This document shows, one piece after another, positions 8,392 to 15,945 of a DNA stretch of 22,560 nt (positions are counted from its first letter, which is position 1; each line of letters starts with the position of its first letter). The stretch covers positions 1-22,560 of the forward strand of contig JBLHWU010000098.1 of the NCBI GenBank assembly GCA_047629355.1. Direction: 5' to 3'. Position numbers and translations under genes: made by a program. Source of the stretch: CAYUNA01 sp047629355. Its GTDB lineage: Bacteria; Bacteroidota; Bacteroidia; Chitinophagales; Saprospiraceae. The notes beneath the pieces were generated by a model, which was not told the DNA's origin, did not search any database, and saw only the letters and a program-made list of their open reading frames with translations.

Positions 8392-9468
8392 TTAACTATT
8401 CTTCGTTCCAACATAGCTTCGCCACTTCTCCAATACCTCCGTCATCTCTGCTGGCAATTCCGATTTAAACATCATCTGCTCACCCGTTGTTGGATGCACA
8501 AAACCCAATTCCTTCGCATGCAATGCTTGTCGAGAACAAATTTTAAAACAATTCTGTACAAACTGCTTATATTTATTATAAACTGTCCCTTTTCGAATCG
8601 AGTCACCGCCATAAGACGTATCACTAAAAACAGGATGCCCCAAATGCTTTGCGTGAACCCGAATCTGATGCGTCCGTCCAGTTTCCAATTCAAATTCCAT
8701 TAGACTCACGTAGTACAAACCTTCGATTAATCGCCAATGCGTTTTTGACCATTTCCCTGCTTCTTCTTCCAAAAAGACAGTTTGTAAGCGGTGATTTTTT
8801 GGATTCCGACCGATATAGGCTTCAAATTCTCCTTGTTCTTCATTCGGCTGACTCCAAACAATTGCCTGATAACGACGATGAATCGAGTGATCAAAAAACT
8901 GCTTAGCTAAATGCGACATCGCAAATTCTGTTTTTGCAATCACCATCAAGCCCGATGTATCTTTATCAATCCTGTGTACCAAACCCGGTCGGTTTTCTGG
9001 ATTTCCTGCCAAACTCGGCAAGTCGCTATTGAATCCAAAATAGTGCACCAATCCATTCACCAACGTACCGCGTGGATTACCCACACCTGGGTGCACAACC
9101 AAACCCGGTGGCTTATGCAACACCAAAACGTCATCATCTTCATACCGAATATCCAACTCCATTTCATCCGCATACAACGCCGTATCCCCATTCATCGAAC
9201 GTGGAATCACGACGTCAATTTCATCCAGTGGATTGACTTTATAATTGGATTTAATGACTTTACCATTCACGGTAACTGCCCCTGCTTTGATACTATTTTG
9301 CACTCGATTTCGAGAAACTTTAACGAATTTCCCTGTTATGTATTTATCAATTCGTTCAGGACCTTGCCCCGGATCGACTGTGATTACTTTATGTTCTGCA
9401 AAACTCTCTTCTTCTAGACTGCTTGCTTCGTCACCCAATTTTAAATCCTGTTCTTCCAAATTATTCAT
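8392..9468 (-). CDS. rluD: RluA/RluD-family 23S rRNA pseudouridine synthase
   Basis: This enzyme converts uridine to pseudouridine, most likely in 23S rRNA helix 69 if it is a true RluD. With the start at 9468 it has 358 residues. An S4 RNA-binding domain covers about 38-87 (RIDKYITGKF, VSRNRVQNSIKAGAVTVNGK). The catalytic domain follows with DDDVLVLHKPPGLVVHPG, the signature RPGLVHRIDKDTSGLMVIAK whose Asp168 is the nucleophile, and ETGRTHQIRVHAKHLGHP near 265-282. The frame stays open upstream to 9537, but that extension (LIVRYANWKFAVHSGD) does not resemble the family, and MNNLEEQD is the better start. The acidic stretch before S4 is usual for the family. It is the first gene of a minus-strand group with DUF1415 and acyl-CoA reductase. 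The choice of rluD over other RluA paralogues rests on the S4 domain. Confidence 0.88.
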   Translation of the reverse strand: MNNLEEQDLKLGDEASSLEEESFAEHKVITVDPGQGPERIDKYITGKFVKVSRNRVQNSIKAGAVTVNGKVIKSNYKVNPLDEIDVVIPRSMNGDTALYADEMELDIRYEDDDVLVLHKPPGLVVHPGVGNPRGTLVNGLVHYFGFNSDLPSLAGNPENRPGLVHRIDKDTSGLMVIAKTEFAMSHLAKQFFDHSIHRRYQAIVWSQPNEEQGEFEAYIGRNPKNHRLQTVFLEEEAGKWSKTHWRLIEGLYYVSLMEFELETGRTHQIRVHAKHLGHPVFSDTSYGGDSIRKGTVYNKYKQFVQNCFKICSRQALHAKELGFVHPTTGEQMMFKSELPAEMTEVLEKWRSYVGTKNS

Positions 9469-9750
9469 AAGCTCAATTTTATAAAAGTCGCCAGAGTGTA
9501 CCGCAAACTTCCAGTTCGCGTATCTTACAATAAGCATATCTCTAAAAACGACAAGTGTACAACCAACTTCCTAAATAGAATTTGCACAAATTGTAAATTT
9601 GCAGTACACTAAAATACGCAGCATTGCGATTTTTCGCAAAATTAAGTTTTCTTTGCAAATAAAAGAGGCTTTAGTTGATTAGTCTTACTCAAATACCTAA
9701 ATATCTAAAATTCTAGATGCTTATATTTTAAAATATCCAAAATATCTACC
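9469..9750. other. Divergent intergenic region
   Basis: This spacer should carry the promoters of the minus-strand rluD-like gene and the plus-strand trans-sulfuration gene. It is AT-rich and contains a perfect 14-bp palindrome ATATTTTAAAATAT at 9723-9736, only 14 nt before the plus-strand ATG. The palindrome could be an operator but is low-complexity. No clear -33/-7 boxes were recognised. Confidence 0.35.
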
Positions 9751-10941
9751 ATGAAATTCGATTCACTTTGCGCCAAAGAAATCAAAGACAACCGGAGTAC
9801 TAAACCGCACGTTCTGCCAATTTACCTAACTTCTTCCTTCGCTTTTGAAAACATAGACGAAGGAATTGAAATGTTCTCAGGTGAAAAATCAGGGCATAAA
9901 TACAGTCGTTATGGAAATCCAACTACGGATACGGTTGCGAAGAAAATCGCGCAAATGGAAGCGTATGGATTGGACATTGAAGCGGGCGCGAAATTGTGTA
10001 GTTCGGGTATGGCAGCCATTTCAACATTAATGTTATCGTTTTTGAAATCAGGTGATAAAGTGCTGACTCAGAACGATTTGTATGGAGGGACGAATACCTT
10101 TTTTATAAAAATGCTGCAACCGTTGGGTATTGAAATTATCTTAATGGATTTAAAAAATACGGATAGGGTAGCGGACATTTTAAAAAAAGACCCTACGATT
10201 AAAATGCTTTACTTGGAAACGCCAGCCAACCCAACGATGTCCTGCGTTGATTTAGAAAAACTGGGGAAAATAGCACAACAGTACGATGTGAAAACAGCAA
10301 TTGATAATACTTTTGCGACTCCATATTTGCAACAACCTTTTCAATTTGGGATTGATTTTATTATCCATTCGACCACCAAATTTCTAAACGGACATGGAAA
10401 TTCTATTGCAGGAATTATTGTCGCTAAAGACAAAAAATATATCGAACAAGGTGGCACAATTTGGAACTCGATGCGATTGTTGGGTACAAATTGCAGTCCT
10501 TTTGAAGCTTGGTTATTGCACAATGGGTTAAAAACGCTAGCTTTACGAATGGATAGACACTGTGCCAATGCTTTGGAAATTGCCAATCGACTCGAAAAAC
10601 ACGACAAAATTAGTCGCGTCAATTACTGCGATTTGATGTCGCATCCTGATTTTGACATTGCGCAAAAGCAGATGCGGGGTTGTGGCGGAATGATGAGTTT
10701 TGAGCTAAAAGGTGGTATGGATGCAGGTTTGAAATTTATGAACCAAATAAAAATGTGTACCCTTGCACCAACTTTAGGTGACGTTGACACGTTGATACTC
10801 CACCCCGTTTCGATGTCACACCGAGGTATTCCAAAAGAACAACGCGAAGCAGTTGGTATTACGGACGGCTTAATTCGCCTCTCTGTCGGTATCGAAAATG
10901 TAGAAGACATCTGGAAAGATTTAGACCAAGCTTTTAAATGA
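9751..10941 (+). CDS. Trans-sulfuration family PLP-dependent enzyme (cystathionine/methionine gamma-lyase or synthase type)
   Basis: This 396-residue fold-type I PLP enzyme belongs to the Cys/Met metabolism family, which makes or cleaves cystathionine, homocysteine or methionine in the cytoplasm. Visible residues are YSRYGNPTTD (51-60, phosphate contact from the neighbouring subunit), SSGMAAIST (84-92), LYGGTN (110-115, stacking Tyr111), AIDNTFATPYLQQP (183-196; Asp185 for the pyridine nitrogen), and STTKFLNGHGN (207-217) with Lys210 as the PLP Schiff-base lysine. SVGIE near the C-terminus carries the usual substrate-binding region. The position that is Cys116 in characterised methionine gamma-lyases appears to be Gly113, which makes a cystathionine enzyme somewhat more likely. 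Its substrate cannot be fixed by eye. It stands alone with its own upstream region, and a short AATCGC / GCGATT hairpin follows the stop (10944-10958). Confidence 0.9.
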   Translation: MKFDSLCAKEIKDNRSTKPHVLPIYLTSSFAFENIDEGIEMFSGEKSGHKYSRYGNPTTDTVAKKIAQMEAYGLDIEAGAKLCSSGMAAISTLMLSFLKSGDKVLTQNDLYGGTNTFFIKMLQPLGIEIILMDLKNTDRVADILKKDPTIKMLYLETPANPTMSCVDLEKLGKIAQQYDVKTAIDNTFATPYLQQPFQFGIDFIIHSTTKFLNGHGNSIAGIIVAKDKKYIEQGGTIWNSMRLLGTNCSPFEAWLLHNGLKTLALRMDRHCANALEIANRLEKHDKISRVNYCDLMSHPDFDIAQKQMRGCGGMMSFELKGGMDAGLKFMNQIKMCTLAPTLGDVDTLILHPVSMSHRGIPKEQREAVGITDGLIRLSVGIENVEDIWKDLDQAFK

Positions 10942-10980
10942 AAAATCGCGTAGCGATTAAATAGCAGTAAGCTCTAATGT

Positions 10981-11100
10981 AAGTAACACGTAGTAATTTT
11001 TTTTGGTAAAACTTTTAGACAAGATTTTTTCGATAGTCAAAGGAAAAATACCGGAAAAAGATGTTTATAAAATTACCCAATTAATTACTAGGCGTTACTT
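10981..11100. repeat. Palindromic element, copy D (apex deleted, 120 bp)
   Basis: The outer arm AAGTAACACGTAGTAATT (10981-10998) pairs with AATTAATTACTAGGCGTTAC up to 11100. These arms are nearly the same as those of the copy at 17366-17532, as are the inner strings TTAGACAAGATTTTTTCGAT and GGAAAAAGATGTTTATAAAA. About 47 bp of the apex present in that copy are missing here. The element ends 25 nt before the ATG at 11126, so it lies in the promoter or 5' leader of the DUF6909-like gene. An open frame running through it produces a spurious or acquired N-terminus for that gene. Confidence 0.8.
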
Positions 11101-11125
11101 TTTTAGGGCAAAAAACGAAAAACTT

Positions 11126-12817
11126 ATGCCTTTATCACAAATTAATCGCACTCACGCCCAAATTTCACGAGCAGCCTTGCAACGCCTGTACATCGCCATG
11201 CGCCACCTTTTTATTCGTGGAAATTATAAACCTTTAGGCGTTTCAGGCGAGGCGATGATTGAAGCTATGATGGCTTTACGCCCTGAGATTTACGGCTCAA
11301 TCGCAGACCCAGAACGTGTCGAATTATCGGGCTTATTGTACATCTTTCAACGATTGCCACAAGGAATTGAAGAATGTCGATACATTAAATTAATTTCTAG
11401 AGAAGGCTACGAAAATGCTGATTTTCAAGTACTTACGCCAAGTAAGCGACGGCGAGATTGCTACCGAATTGACCACGAGCAAATGTTTGTCGAGATGACG
11501 CGAGGGCGGAGCGATACGTATGATATTTTGACACATTTGACTTTCATGTACATTGAAGCGGAGAAGATTCGGAAGAATAGCTTGGACTCCAAAGGACGTA
11601 AAAAACGCGATTGGGAGATGTTGGAAAAGGTAGTGCAGAGAATGGAAAAAGGCGAAGAATTTGATAAACAAGTTGCCTATTCTTATTTGAGCAATATTCT
11701 TGGACGGACATTTGAAGAAACGGTCATTGCATGTAAGAAATTTGAAGATGCGGAGAAAGTCAATAGTATTTTTAGCATTACTTACTCGTTGGGGAAGTTG
11801 AGTATGGAAGAACATTTGGAGGACATTGACCGAGAAATTAGCTTCTCTTCTTCTTTACGAAAAGAAATTGGACACCATATCTATGGCGAAATTTGGGCAA
11901 ATCGCATCAAAGAAACCATTGTGAAAAATGATTGGACGGAACGTCCCGTGCATATTATTAGCGCAAATTTGCACAGTGTTTTAAATTCCATTTTTGCAGT
12001 AAAAGCTTTGGAAAAAGAGAATCCAAAAAATACCTTAGATGATTGGACGGCAGAATTAAGTCGAGAGGGGAATTATGAATTGCGCGATAAAGTGAGAGAC
12101 TATGCGCTAAAAAATGGCATGATTGAACTCTTTGACATAAGTGCGACAGGTATCACGGTGCAAGTTTTTGATATGCTAAAAGTGAAGCCTGCGAATTTGC
12201 CTGCCAAGTTTCTACCAAAGAAGTCGCAAAAAGATAAAAAAGCGCCTGTTCTAGTCGTCATGGATTACGCTTTTGGCGAACAAGCATTTGAAACGTTAGA
12301 TGAATTATTAAAACCTTACGATAGCGAAACGGGTAAGGTTCCATTACAAATAAAATCCGTCAATATCATGGGGAAAGCGGGGATTTTGGAAGGTGGAAAA
12401 GGCGATATTATGATTCCAACCGCCCACGTTTTTGAAGGGACAGCGGATAATTATCCATTTGAAAATGCCCTCAAAAAAGCTGATTTTGAAAATCAAGGAC
12501 TCGGCGTTTACGAAGGTCCATTGATTACCGTTTTGGGAACTTCTTTACAAAATCGGGATATTCTCCGCTATTTTTTAAAGTCTTCTTGGCGAGCAATCGG
12601 TTTGGAAATGGAAGGCGCACATTATCAAAAAGCGATTCAAGCGGCGTCGAAAATTCGGAATTCAGTGAGTAAAGATTTGGTCGTGCGTTATGCGTATTAT
12701 GCGTCGGATAATCCTTTAGAGACGGGGAGTACGCTGGCTTCGGGTAGTTTGGGATTTGATGGAGTGAAGCCGACTTATTTGATTACAGAGAAGATATTGG
12801 AGGGGGTGTTGCGGTGA
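11126..12817 (+). CDS. DUF6909-like protein with nucleosidase/phosphorylase-type C-terminal domain
   Basis: From the ATG at 11126 this is a 563-residue cytoplasmic protein. It resembles a Bacteroidota-conserved family that I remember as DUF6909; the name is unverified. The N-terminal half is helical (RAALQRLYIAMRHLFIRGNY, GVSGEAMIEAMMALRPEIYG). The C-terminal half has motifs like the purine nucleoside phosphorylase / AMP nucleosidase fold: MGKAGIL (415-421) then GD (about 426) and EGT; GLEMEGA (492-498), where Glu residues would bind ribose; and YYASDNPLE (524-532), where the Asp matches the catalytic Asp of nucleosidases. Cleavage of a purine or nucleotide is therefore plausible but not shown. 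The frame continues upstream to a TTG at 11003, but residues from there to about 31 are encoded by the repeat at 10981-11100, so M42 of that longer frame was chosen. No neighbour shares an obvious pathway. Confidence 0.75.
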   Translation: MPLSQINRTHAQISRAALQRLYIAMRHLFIRGNYKPLGVSGEAMIEAMMALRPEIYGSIADPERVELSGLLYIFQRLPQGIEECRYIKLISREGYENADFQVLTPSKRRRDCYRIDHEQMFVEMTRGRSDTYDILTHLTFMYIEAEKIRKNSLDSKGRKKRDWEMLEKVVQRMEKGEEFDKQVAYSYLSNILGRTFEETVIACKKFEDAEKVNSIFSITYSLGKLSMEEHLEDIDREISFSSSLRKEIGHHIYGEIWANRIKETIVKNDWTERPVHIISANLHSVLNSIFAVKALEKENPKNTLDDWTAELSREGNYELRDKVRDYALKNGMIELFDISATGITVQVFDMLKVKPANLPAKFLPKKSQKDKKAPVLVVMDYAFGEQAFETLDELLKPYDSETGKVPLQIKSVNIMGKAGILEGGKGDIMIPTAHVFEGTADNYPFENALKKADFENQGLGVYEGPLITVLGTSLQNRDILRYFLKSSWRAIGLEMEGAHYQKAIQAASKIRNSVSKDLVVRYAYYASDNPLETGSTLASGSLGFDGVKPTYLITEKILEGVLR

Positions 12818-13014
12818 TTTTTTAAATTTTAAATAACTAATTGATTCACATTTAATGAAATAAATAATTTGTAACTACTCAGGTACTTTAATTTATTGAT
12901 TATCAGTTATTTATAGTTTTGTTTAAAAATGATATTTGTCCGATTTTCTCAATTTTTTGACATTTCCGTAACTTAAAAGACATTTTTTTAACTAAAAATA
13001 GACTAAAAACCACC
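12818..13014. other. Spacer before palindromic copy B
   Basis: This is AT-rich non-coding DNA after the DUF6909-like stop. With the palindrome that follows it makes a 462-bp gap before the next gene. I see no ORF, RNA gene or convincing terminator in this part. Confidence 0.4.
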
Positions 13015-13185
13015 TGAGTAAGTAGGTGACCTTAAATAATCGACACTTTTGATAGAGGATATTTTTTGTTTAAGAAATTTAAAAAATCCTTTAATAGTAC
13101 TTCTATTGAAGGTGTTTTTAAGTTCTTTAAACGGAAAATAGTCCTGTCGAAAAGTGTCGATTATTTAAGGGCACTTACTTACTTG
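13015..13185. repeat. Palindromic element, copy B (171 bp, best-preserved)
   Basis: The element is symmetric about position 13100. Outer arms 13030-13050 and 13150-13170 are perfectly complementary over 21 bp (CCTTAAATAATCGACACTTT and its complement), and pairing extends outward to 13015/13185 with few mismatches. The inner core pairs ATTTTTTGTTTAAGAAATTT (13071-13080 region) with AAGTTCTTTAAACGGAAAAT (13120-13139) and closes at AATAG / CTATT around the centre. It lies 197 bp after the DUF6909-like stop and 94 bp before the next ATG. No coding potential and no flanking direct repeat were seen. Confidence 0.88.
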
Positions 13186-13279
13186 ATTTAGAAACCGATA
13201 TTTATCTCAAATTAAATCAAATGATTTTTTCTAAGGTAAATTTGGGCGAAACGTGAATAATTAGCAAAAAATATCAACA

Positions 13280-14137
13280 ATGTCCACTCAAACCTGGAAG
13301 TCCACCGGTTCAAATTTTAACTATAATAAACACGCCATCTTCTACAAAGACCAAGGAAAAGGCGAGGTTTTATTATTAATCCATGGCTTCCCCACCTCCT
13401 CTTACGATTGGCACAAACTTTATCCCGAACTCACCAAACGCTTCCGAGTCATCGCCCTCGACATGATTGGATTTGGCTTCTCGGATAAACCACGACCATA
13501 CAATTATTCCATCCTTGACCAAGCGGACATTCACGAAGCCTTATTGAAAAAACTGGGTATTGAAGCTTGTCATATCTTGGCGCATGATTACGGCGATACG
13601 GTGGCGCAAGAGTTGTTGGCGAGGTTTAATGAGTCGAAATTAGGGGTTGATATTCGTTCTATTTGCTTGTTAAATGGCGGCTTATTTCCAGAAACGCATC
13701 ACCCGAGATTGATACAGACCTTATTGATTAGTCCGATAGGTTTTATTTTGAGTGCCTTGTTTTCAAAGAAGAAATTGCAATCTAATTTTAACGCGATTTT
13801 TGGACCTGATACGCAGTCAACACAGGAAGAGATTAATGAATTTTGGGAATTGATTGCTTACAACGATGGTAAAAACGTCATGCACCGACTGATTCGATAT
13901 ATGGCGGAACGCAAGCAACATCGCGAACGTTGGGTCGGTGCATTGCAAAACGCGGCGATTCCAATTCGATTGATTGATGGTAGTTTTGACCCTATTTCTG
14001 GGAAGCACATGGCGAAGCGATATCAGGAACTGATTCCAAACCCAGATGTTATTTTATTGGAAAATATTGGGCATTATCCGCAGACGGAAGCGCCGGAATT
14101 GGTGCTGGAGCATTATTTGGAATTTGTAAACTTGTGA
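13280..14137 (+). CDS. Alpha/beta hydrolase with Asp nucleophile, MEST-like
   Basis: This 285-residue enzyme of the alpha/beta hydrolase fold has LLLIHGFPTSSYDW (31-44, oxyanion HG at 35-36), the nucleophile elbow AHDYGDTVAQELL (101-113) with Asp103, acid Asp237 (GSFDPIS) and His265 (NIGHYPQTEAPE). An Asp nucleophile is typical of epoxide hydrolases and haloalkane dehalogenases. The cap and C-terminal blocks closely resemble vertebrate MEST/PEG1 as I remember it: HDYGD.VAQELL, CLLNGGLFPETHHP, FGPDTQS, NDGKNVM, RWVGAL and HYPQ. The native substrate of that family is not known, so a specific reaction is not assigned. No signal peptide is visible. It converges with the photolyase gene, with a short hairpin between them. 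Confidence 0.88.
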   Translation: MSTQTWKSTGSNFNYNKHAIFYKDQGKGEVLLLIHGFPTSSYDWHKLYPELTKRFRVIALDMIGFGFSDKPRPYNYSILDQADIHEALLKKLGIEACHILAHDYGDTVAQELLARFNESKLGVDIRSICLLNGGLFPETHHPRLIQTLLISPIGFILSALFSKKKLQSNFNAIFGPDTQSTQEEINEFWELIAYNDGKNVMHRLIRYMAERKQHRERWVGALQNAAIPIRLIDGSFDPISGKHMAKRYQELIPNPDVILLENIGHYPQTEAPELVLEHYLEFVNL

Positions 14138-14154
14138 AGTTAAATAAGAAGAGT

Positions 14155-14211
14155 TTGAGGATAAAAAATCATTTTTTATCCTCAAGAATTCTATCCGCGT
14201 TGCCGCAGGCA
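14155..14211. repeat. Hairpin plus GC-rich CCGCGTTGCC tail, copy 1
   Basis: TTGAGGATAAAAAAT (14155-14169) and its perfect complement (14171-14185) flank a single C. Nine nt later comes CCGCGTTGCCGCAGGCA (14195-14211), which is strikingly GC-rich for this DNA. The same arrangement occurs near 22367-22444. The hairpin starts 17 nt after the hydrolase stop and could also end transcription from both converging genes. Confidence 0.7.
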
Positions 14212-14275
14212 GCCCGCACTATGCTTTTATCGCTGCTCATTTTTTTGGGAAAACTTTGTTGCGCATTATTCAAGG

Positions 14276-15709
14276 TCACCGCCACTTCTCCATACTTATC
14301 ATCGCCTTCGGATAATCCACCCCAATTTTCACCCCAAATTCATCCTGTTCTTTATCCGTTAAATAGTCAGGGCGGTGAATTTTTTCAGTTGGAATATCTG
14401 CCAATTCGGGCAACCAAAGTTTAACGAATTCACCCTCCGCATCATACCGTTTTCCTTGTTTCAAAATATTAAAATAACGGTCTTCTCTCGGATCACTTCC
14501 CACACCTGCGATATAGTTCCAGTTGCCATAATTACTCGCGGGGTCATAGTCAATTAGCTGACTTTCAAAGTATTCTGCACCCATTTGCCAATTGACTTTC
14601 AAGTCATTAATTAGGAAACTTGCAACAACCTGACGACCGCGATTCGACATAAAACCGGTATGGGCAATTTCCTGCATATTGGCGTCAATAAACGGAATAC
14701 CTGTGCGTCCTTTTATCCAAATTTGGAGTAGATTGTCATCATCATTAAGGGACCATTTTTCTTCGCCACGCGTACCTGTTTTTTGAAAAATGAGGTTGCC
14801 GTGCTTTTTTGCCATAAAACGGAAAAAATCACGCCACATCAATTCAAAAAAGACCCAATAAGTTGATTTGTTTTTAGTCTTCGTCGCCTCATATTTGGAG
14901 AGTTCTTGGTAGATTGATTTAGGCGACAAACAACCCTGTGCGAGCCATGCTGAAAACTTGGTAGAGTAGTCCCCACCAATCATTTCATTGCGAGTTTCTT
15001 TATAGGTTTTTGCCAAATCTGTTTCCCAAAAATAATAATGCAAACGCGCTAAAGCTGCCGTTTCTCCACCTTTATAATCAAGGACTGCACGCTTGTCCAT
15101 TTTTACTTTTTCTAAACCAAAATCTTCAAGCGTAGGCATTTCTCCGACACTAATATCGTCTGTAAAAGGGGCAATTTCTGTGGGACTTGCCAAAGGGTCA
15201 CGAATGCCTACAAAACGTTCAACTTCCTTTCTAAAATGCGTAAAAGTATCTGGAATGTGCGTTACTGGAAACGGCAAATCACCAGTATAATACAACATTT
15301 TTCCGCGAGAATACCGAATTTCTTGCCCAACAGACCACAGTTCTTTTTCCAATGCATCTTGAACCTGTACTTCCTCCTGAGTGCGTTCTCGATTACAAAA
15401 AATCCAGTTAAATTTGTATGTGCGGGCAAGGTGAAACAACTCCTCTTCAGGCTTTCCAACTCTTACAATTAAATCAGTTCCTAACTTCCGCAAAGATTGC
15501 CGCAAATCCTCAACCGATTCAATAATAAATTGTGCTCTTATATTTCCCGTTTTTGGGAATCCAAAGCCTGTTTTTCCTTTAAAAATCCGCTCATCAAAAA
15601 TATAAACCGGCAATATCTCATCGCAACCTTTCAAAGCATCTATCAATGCCTCATTGTCGTGAATGCGTAAATCTTGCCGAAACCAAACGATACCTTTTCT
15701 ATTTTTCAT
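14276..15709 (-). CDS. DASH-type cryptochrome / photolyase
   Basis: This 477-residue FAD flavoprotein would bind an antenna cofactor and act in blue-light DNA repair or signalling. DASH proteins are known to repair cyclobutane pyrimidine dimers in single-stranded DNA. The N-terminal photolyase Rossmann domain (about 3-170) starts with IVWFRQDLRIHDNEAL. The C-terminal FAD-binding helical domain (about 200-477) contains GGDYSTKFSAWLAQGCLSP, FELMWRDFFRF, GRTGIPFIDANMQEIAHTGF, SNRGRQVVASFL and DYDPASNYGNWNYIAGVGSD followed by PREDRYFNILKQ. The last block is characteristic of the DASH subgroup. Length fits the family with no long C-terminal extension. It is transcribed alone, convergent with the hydrolase gene and divergent from the Hsp70-like gene. 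Confidence 0.92.
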   Translation of the reverse strand: MKNRKGIVWFRQDLRIHDNEALIDALKGCDEILPVYIFDERIFKGKTGFGFPKTGNIRAQFIIESVEDLRQSLRKLGTDLIVRVGKPEEELFHLARTYKFNWIFCNRERTQEEVQVQDALEKELWSVGQEIRYSRGKMLYYTGDLPFPVTHIPDTFTHFRKEVERFVGIRDPLASPTEIAPFTDDISVGEMPTLEDFGLEKVKMDKRAVLDYKGGETAALARLHYYFWETDLAKTYKETRNEMIGGDYSTKFSAWLAQGCLSPKSIYQELSKYEATKTKNKSTYWVFFELMWRDFFRFMAKKHGNLIFQKTGTRGEEKWSLNDDDNLLQIWIKGRTGIPFIDANMQEIAHTGFMSNRGRQVVASFLINDLKVNWQMGAEYFESQLIDYDPASNYGNWNYIAGVGSDPREDRYFNILKQGKRYDAEGEFVKLWLPELADIPTEKIHRPDYLTDKEQDEFGVKIGVDYPKAMISMEKWR

Positions 15710-15835
15710 AAGTGATTATTTTGAATGGGGAAACTAATCTAAATAAACGCCACATTTACCATTAACCCAATGATTTTTGTAAGGAATATTTGTATAGGTT
15801 CATTCTTAGTAACGATTTTGATTAGGATTGGTTTT

Positions 15836-15858
15836 TGTCAAGATTATAAATCTTGACA
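15836..15858. promoter_or_regulatory. Perfect 23-bp inverted repeat upstream of the Hsp70-like gene
   Basis: TGTCAAGATT (15836-15845) and its exact complement AATCTTGACA (15849-15858) flank a 3-nt ATA centre. It lies 87 nt before the Hsp70-like ATG, in the divergent spacer shared with the photolyase gene. It could be a dimeric-regulator operator or a short dispersed hairpin; one copy cannot decide. Confidence 0.5.
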
Positions 15859-15945
15859 TTCATTTATTCAAATAATTTAAAAAGAAAAAACTAGTGAAAA
15901 ATTTCTTAAGTTCGCAACTTTTTTCAAAAATAAACCCTACCAAAA

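Noticed and set aside
8911..9417. A 168-codon plus-strand frame opposite the RluD-like gene
   Set aside because: The minus-strand frame has unmistakable S4 and HRID motifs; the opposite translation is rich in His, Ile and Cys without domain features.
9469..9537. Upstream extension of the RluD-like frame to an ATG at 9537
   Set aside because: The extra 23 residues do not resemble the family N-terminus, and a better ATG occurs at 9468.
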